Assembly: GCA_051649605.1 (NCBI GenBank)
Contig: JBOFHK010000028.1
Coordinates: 1 to 28,223, forward strand
Length of the DNA stretch: 28,223 nucleotides
DNA from: Brevinema_A sp051649605
GTDB lineage: Bacteria; Spirochaetota; Brevinematia; Brevinematales; Brevinemataceae
Direction of reading: 5' to 3'
Shown: positions 24,699 to 28,223 of the stretch, one piece after another
How positions within the stretch are numbered: position 1 is the stretch's first letter
Layout: each line of letters starts with the position of its first letter
The notes under the pieces: generated by a model
The model's input: only the letters and a program-made list of their open reading frames with translations
Told to the model about the DNA's origin: nothing
Database searches by the model: none
Made by a program: the position numbers and the translations under genes

Positions 24699-26525
24699 TT
24701 ATTTATCTAATGAAGACTGCAAATGATTTTGTAGCTCTTCTTGGGTACGGATAATCGGTTTTTGATCATAGTGAGTATGTAACAAATGATGAGCACGATG
24801 AGAAAGTGGTGCTTCAAGATATTCATCATACAGCTTAATAATCATAGGATTGGTATGAGAAGAACGTGCTACAGAAGCTTTATCATCCGAATAAATCCCT
24901 GAAATACGCTGTAGTCTAATTTGCTCAGGAGATTTTGCATAAGGTTGCCCTCCACCTGAAATACAACCTCCATTACAGGCCATAATTTCGATTAGGTCAT
25001 ATGGAGAAGGTGCCCCACTATCTTTCACTGCTTGTACTTCTTCCAAAAGTTTCCGTGCATTGATCATTCCATGGGCTACCGCTACATTTACAGTTGTTCC
25101 TTTAATATCAATTTTGGCCGTTTTAACGCCTTGCAATCCCCGTGTTTGAGTAAATTCTATATCTTCTTTAGCAAGATTTTCTCCTGTGATATTATAGTAA
25201 GAGGTACGAAGAGCGGCTTCCATCACTCCACCTGTTACTCCAAAAATTGTCCCAGCTCCCGAGTATTCTCCTAAAAGCTGGTCTACAGGTTGGTCTTCTA
25301 ATTCTGGAAATACAATTCCAGCTTCTTTAATAACTCGTCCTAATTCCCTCGTTGTAATCACTAAATCAACATCAGGTACTCCAGCAACAAACATATCAGG
25401 ATGCCGAACAATTTCTTTTTTCTTTGAAGTACAAGGCATAATAGAAACACAAATTATTTTTTTAGGGTCTAAGTTCATTTTTTCAGCATAATATGTTTTA
25501 ACCATTGCCCCAAGCATTTGGTGAGGAGATTTTGAAGAAGAAAGATGAGGGATCATTGTTGGGAAGAATTTTTCAGCCCATTCTACCCATGAAGGACAAC
25601 AGCTTGTAATCACTGGTAAAGTATCAGGAGCTGTCAGAAAACGATTGGTAAATTCTGCAGCTTCTTCCATAATAGTCATATCTGCACCAAAATTTGTATC
25701 AAAAATTTTATCAAAACCAAGCAAACGGAGAGCGGTGTATACTTTACCTGTAACAAGTGTCCCTGCAGGCATCCCAAAAAGCTCACCCAGCGATACCCGA
25801 ACCGCTGGTGCTACCTGTACAACCGTATGATATTCAGGATTAGCAAGGTAATCTTTGAGCTCTTGTGTGTTATCAACTTCATAAATCCCCGCAACAGGAC
25901 AATGTGCCGTACATTGCCCACAAGAAATACAAGGGGTTTCATTCATTTTGAGTCCATCTAAAGGTTGAAGATGAAAATCACTCCCAATATCAGTCATCTC
26001 TAACGCTTCTACTTGTTGTAGCATTCTACAGGTGATAACACAACGAGAGCATTTGATACATTTATTAGGATTAATCTGAATAGCAAGACTATTACGTTCA
26101 GGAGCGTACTGTGTAGGAGTATTAGGATAAGGATTTTCAAAAATCCCCATTTCCGCTGCTAAAGATTGTAATTCACATTGTTGATTACGGACACAGGAAA
26201 GACATTCCAAAGGATGATTTGCCAAAATCATTTGCATCGCTGTTCTACGAGCTGAGTGCACCTCAGGGGTATTGGTTGAAACATTCATTCCATTTTTTGT
26301 TTTCATAAGGCAAGAGCGGATAACTTTGCCTGTATCATTATTTTTAATAATACAAAGCCCACAAGAACCAGACCCATTAAAACCATTTTTATAAAAATCT
26401 TCGTGGTAGCAAAGACGCGGGACTCGTATTCCTTGCATTTCGATTGCTTTGATCAGAGGAATGCCTTCTGGGACTTCACACTCTTTGCCATTAATTGTCA
26501 TTTTTGTTAATACCATTGTATCCAT
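24699..26525 (-). CDS. hydA: [FeFe] hydrogenase catalytic subunit (HydA, multi-cluster)
   Basis: The 608-aa enzyme interconverts protons and H2. An N-terminal 2Fe-2S ferredoxin domain has Cys39, 55, 58 and 72. Then come a His-Cys 4Fe-4S site (His104, Cys108, 111, 117), two 4Fe-4S clusters (Cys156/159/162/166 and 199/202/205/209), and the H-cluster domain. H-cluster motifs: TSCCPSW (308-313 region, proton-relay Cys309 and ligand Cys310), MPCTSKKKE (Cys365), and MACNGGCISGGGQP (Cys517 and Cys521). All cluster ligands are intact. About 80 residues follow the H domain; this tail has no extra Cys cluster. ATG 26525 has GAGG upstream. The maturases HydEFG are not in the window. Confidence 0.96.
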   Translation of the reverse strand: MDTMVLTKMTINGKECEVPEGIPLIKAIEMQGIRVPRLCYHEDFYKNGFNGSGSCGLCIIKNNDTGKVIRSCLMKTKNGMNVSTNTPEVHSARRTAMQMILANHPLECLSCVRNQQCELQSLAAEMGIFENPYPNTPTQYAPERNSLAIQINPNKCIKCSRCVITCRMLQQVEALEMTDIGSDFHLQPLDGLKMNETPCISCGQCTAHCPVAGIYEVDNTQELKDYLANPEYHTVVQVAPAVRVSLGELFGMPAGTLVTGKVYTALRLLGFDKIFDTNFGADMTIMEEAAEFTNRFLTAPDTLPVITSCCPSWVEWAEKFFPTMIPHLSSSKSPHQMLGAMVKTYYAEKMNLDPKKIICVSIMPCTSKKKEIVRHPDMFVAGVPDVDLVITTRELGRVIKEAGIVFPELEDQPVDQLLGEYSGAGTIFGVTGGVMEAALRTSYYNITGENLAKEDIEFTQTRGLQGVKTAKIDIKGTTVNVAVAHGMINARKLLEEVQAVKDSGAPSPYDLIEIMACNGGCISGGGQPYAKSPEQIRLQRISGIYSDDKASVARSSHTNPMIIKLYDEYLEAPLSHRAHHLLHTHYDQKPIIRTQEELQNHLQSSLDK

Positions 26526-26534
26526 AATATACCT

Positions 26535-26930
26535 CTACTTCTTTGCTAAAAGTTCTTCGGGGATCGTTAAGAATTTTTTTTCTAGAACTGTTTTATTCAA
26601 AATATAATTTTCAATTTGTTCTTGATAAGTATCAAGCATTTCATCAATCACAATAGGAGAAAAGAGACCACGAGCACATAAACTGCCCAATTTCATAGTG
26701 TGATTGATCTGTCGGATTGTCTTAATATCCTCTAAAGTCCCATTACCATCAACGAGATTTTGAAAACATGTTTGCCATACTTTTGTGCCATAACGACAAG
26801 GCATACATTTGCCACAAAATTCGTTTCCACAAATATCAACATATTTTTTGAACAGCTCTAAAATCGTTCCTGCATCGTCTAGTGTAACATCATGGGGTAT
26901 AGTAGTTCTCGCTTGAACCTTATTACTCAT
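26535..26930 (-). CDS. Stand-alone NuoF/HydB-type 4Fe-4S domain protein
   Basis: The 131-aa protein corresponds only to the C-terminal Fe-S region of NuoF/HydB. It has ILELFKKYVDICGNEFCGKCMPCRYGT with Cys39, 42 and 45, and a fourth ligand Cys85 in LGSLCARG at the usual 40-residue distance. The FMN- and NADH-binding domain is absent. The frame upstream has a stop (TAG) four codons before the first ATG, so this is not simply a missed longer start. GGAGG supports the second of two adjacent ATGs (26930). It is the first gene of the hydrogenase operon, nine bases before hydA, and probably passes electrons to or from HydA. Confidence 0.88.
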   Translation of the reverse strand: MSNKVQARTTIPHDVTLDDAGTILELFKKYVDICGNEFCGKCMPCRYGTKVWQTCFQNLVDGNGTLEDIKTIRQINHTMKLGSLCARGLFSPIVIDEMLDTYQEQIENYILNKTVLEKKFLTIPEELLAKK

Positions 26931-26983
26931 CATATTCCTCCACTATTATTTCAATATCTTTTAGTCTATCTTTCTAAAAATAA

Positions 26984-27025
26984 TCTCTACATATATATTA
27001 TAGAGTCTTTTTAAATTCTTCGCAA
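26984..27025 (-). promoter_or_regulatory. Promoter and operator of the hydrogenase/ABC operon
   Basis: On the minus strand, TTGCGA (27025-27020) and TATAAT (27002-26997) are spaced by 17 bases. The -10 box is embedded in ACTCTATAAT, and TAGAGA (26989-26984) follows seven bases later, giving an inverted CTCTA...TAGAG around the start of transcription. The same arrangement occurs at the divergent promoter near 27375. Confidence 0.6.
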
Positions 27026-27352
27026 TAGCCATTTTGATAAATGTCAGAAAAAATAAAAATTATGTCTATCTTATTATTTATAAACAATTTAAAACTTTTC
27101 TTACAATCTCATCTAGCAATCTATTATTAAAAACACCACCTATTTTTTGAAGAAAATAAAAAACATTATAGTTTAATTTAAAAAAATTTTTAGTATAAAA
27201 CCAGAAAATCGTTATTATATTGATGAAATATTTACGGATTGCACTCACCTACCTTTAATACATTTTCTTTAATATTATTTAATTTTTATACACCTTCTTA
27301 CCTACCATATCCCATTAGAATAATTTTTTATTGAGAATTTTTATTTTATCAC
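27026..27352. other. AT-rich divergent intergenic region
   Basis: This stretch separates the divergent hydrogenase and binding-protein promoters. I found no open frame with a ribosome-binding site, no RNA family, no repeat array and no terminator with a stem longer than a few bases. T- and A-rich runs may bend DNA, but nothing specific can be supported. Confidence 0.6.
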
Positions 27353-27404
27353 TTGCTATTTTTAAAAAATACTCTATAATAAAAATTAGAGAAAATACTC
27401 TCTA
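27353..27404 (+). promoter_or_regulatory. Promoter and operator of the second binding-protein gene
   Basis: TTGCTA (27353-27358) and TATAAT (27375-27380) have a 16-base spacer. The -10 lies in ACTCTATAAT and is followed by TAGAGA (27387-27392). A second perfect arm, TCTCTA (27399-27404), follows after AAATAC. AATACTCT also occurs twice, 26 bases apart (27368 and 27394). The pattern suggests two overlapping regulator sites at the start of transcription. Confidence 0.55.
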
Positions 27405-27444
27405 TTAGTAATCAACTCAAAATTTTATATTAAGGATAGTAATT

Positions 27445-28223
27445 ATGAAAAAATATATATTAATTATTGCTCTTCTCATAGTATCTTGTACTCGTACCGA
27501 AAAACTCACAGAGATCAATCTCACCTACGTAAAATCTCCTCTCAATATTCCTCTTATCGTTGCTCACGACAAAGGCATTTACGCTGAAGCTTTCAAAAAA
27601 CATGGACTAACTCTTAAATGGCATGAAATTAATTCAGGAGCTCAGCAAACAGAAGCAATGGCTGGAAGATCAATTGATATTTCTCCTACCTTAGGAGGAA
27701 CATCGGCAATCTTAGCTGCAGCAAATGGAGTGGATCTCAAAATCCTTGATGTTTTCTCCCGTGCTCCTAAAGCATTTACGGTCATCGTTAAAGACCCTAA
27801 TATCAAAACCCTTAGCAACCTCAATGGTAAAATCGTTGGCGGACCCAAAGGGTCAGTTTTACATCAATTACTTGCTGCAGCACTTCTAAAAGCAAATTTA
27901 ACACTTACAGATGTTACTTTGGTATCAATGGGGATTCCCGAGACATTAGTCGCCTTAAATACTGGTGAGATCGATGTTGCTCTCTTACCAAGCAATGTAA
28001 AAACAGCTGCTCAAGGATTTGGAGCTCGTGTTTTAGTCGATGGTGAAAATCTCATCCAAGGAATAATCGTCAGTGCCGTACATGGTGATTTTGCTCAAAA
28101 ATACCCTGAAGTTGTTCAAACGTTTCGTGAAGCCCATCAAGAAGCAGTAGATTATATGAATAGCAACCTAGAAGAAGCTCTAATCCTAGCCTCCGAAGCT
28201 TTACAAATATCTACCAACGAAGT
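27445..28223 (+). CDS. ABC substrate-binding lipoprotein, NMT1/SsuA-like (runs off window)
   Basis: ATG 27445 follows AAGGA (27432-27436); the frame is open to the window edge (259 codons visible). MKKYILIIALLIVSC is an export signal with lipobox IVSC. The body matches its paralogue at 23759-24673 from end to end: INLTYVKSPLNIPLIVAHDKG, RSIDISPTLGGTSAI, FSRAPKAFTV, SNLNGKIVGGPKGSVLHQLL, GEIDVALLPSN, and FAQKYPEVVQTFREAHQEA. It is therefore a full-length-type binding protein of the same ABC family. Downstream genes are outside the window, so it may have its own permease and ATPase or share those of the hydrogenase operon. Confidence 0.9.
   Translation, partial: MKKYILIIALLIVSCTRTEKLTEINLTYVKSPLNIPLIVAHDKGIYAEAFKKHGLTLKWHEINSGAQQTEAMAGRSIDISPTLGGTSAILAAANGVDLKILDVFSRAPKAFTVIVKDPNIKTLSNLNGKIVGGPKGSVLHQLLAAALLKANLTLTDVTLVSMGIPETLVALNTGEIDVALLPSNVKTAAQGFGARVLVDGENLIQGIIVSAVHGDFAQKYPEVVQTFREAHQEAVDYMNSNLEEALILASEALQISTNE

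Noticed and set aside
26934..27002. Remains of a NuoF flavin/NADH domain upstream of the small Fe-S protein
   Set aside because: The region is short, AT-rich, has an in-frame stop four codons before the ATG, and contains the operon promoter. No glycine-rich FMN/NADH motif was seen in any frame.
27026..27444. Riboswitch (for example TPP) upstream of the NMT1-like binding protein
   Set aside because: No conserved TPP core or other known riboswitch elements were seen, and the leader from the predicted start of transcription is only about 55 nt.
1..28223. CRISPR array, insertion sequence or prophage structural genes
   Set aside because: No spaced direct repeats, transposase motifs with terminal inverted repeats, or phage structural genes were seen in the window.

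Overview
This 28.2 kb AT-rich window comes from a bacterial chromosome. The most likely source is a low-GC, anaerobic or fermentative spirochaete. The pointers are a tandem cyclic-nucleotide-binding protein of the kind common in treponemes, lipoproteins with loose lipoboxes ending in Ser-Cys, a GlpQ-type lipoprotein, a small TPR protein and an [FeFe] hydrogenase. This assignment is an inference from gene content, not from a marker gene. Most genes have clear Shine-Dalgarno sites and sigma70-like promoters with 16-18 bp spacers.

Layout: 1-220 holds the start of a lipoprotein gene that runs off the left edge. 639-3169 (minus) is a two-gene sugar operon: a PTS EIIC permease and a GH170/MupG-like hydrolase. 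3458-4774 (plus) is an NhaC-type antiporter. 5059-5613 (minus) is a TPR protein. 5747-10114 (plus) is an operon of proS, a secreted protein of unknown function, exonuclease III and birA. 10155-12669 (minus) holds a tandem-CNB protein and glyA, which starts with TTG. A tRNA-Leu(GAG) with its own promoter and terminator lies at 12880-12964. 13279-17789 (minus) is a compact five-gene operon: GlpQ-like phosphodiesterase, TRAP DctP, DctQ, DctM and an MgtC-like protein.

18052-22226 looks like a small defence or accessory island. It contains a single-polypeptide type IIG restriction-modification enzyme with a mosaic specificity region, a convergent pair made of a Panacea/SocA-like protein and a tightly coupled unknown 134-aa protein, a RhuM-like gene fragment, and a short orphan transcription unit (promoter plus terminator).

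22252-26930 (minus) is an operon that joins a stand-alone NuoF-type Fe-S domain protein, an [FeFe] hydrogenase, and a complete NitT/TauT-type ABC importer (substrate-binding lipoprotein, permease, ATPase). A second, paralogous substrate-binding lipoprotein starts divergently at 27445 and runs off the right edge. The hydrogenase operon and this divergent gene have near-duplicate promoters that share an inverted CTCTA...TAGAG element, which suggests a common regulator.

Best candidates for something undescribed: the Panacea plus 134-aa pair; the hydrogenase operon with a NuoF fragment lacking the flavin/NADH domain and joined to an ABC importer, with its twin operators; and the GlpQ-TRAP-MgtC operon.
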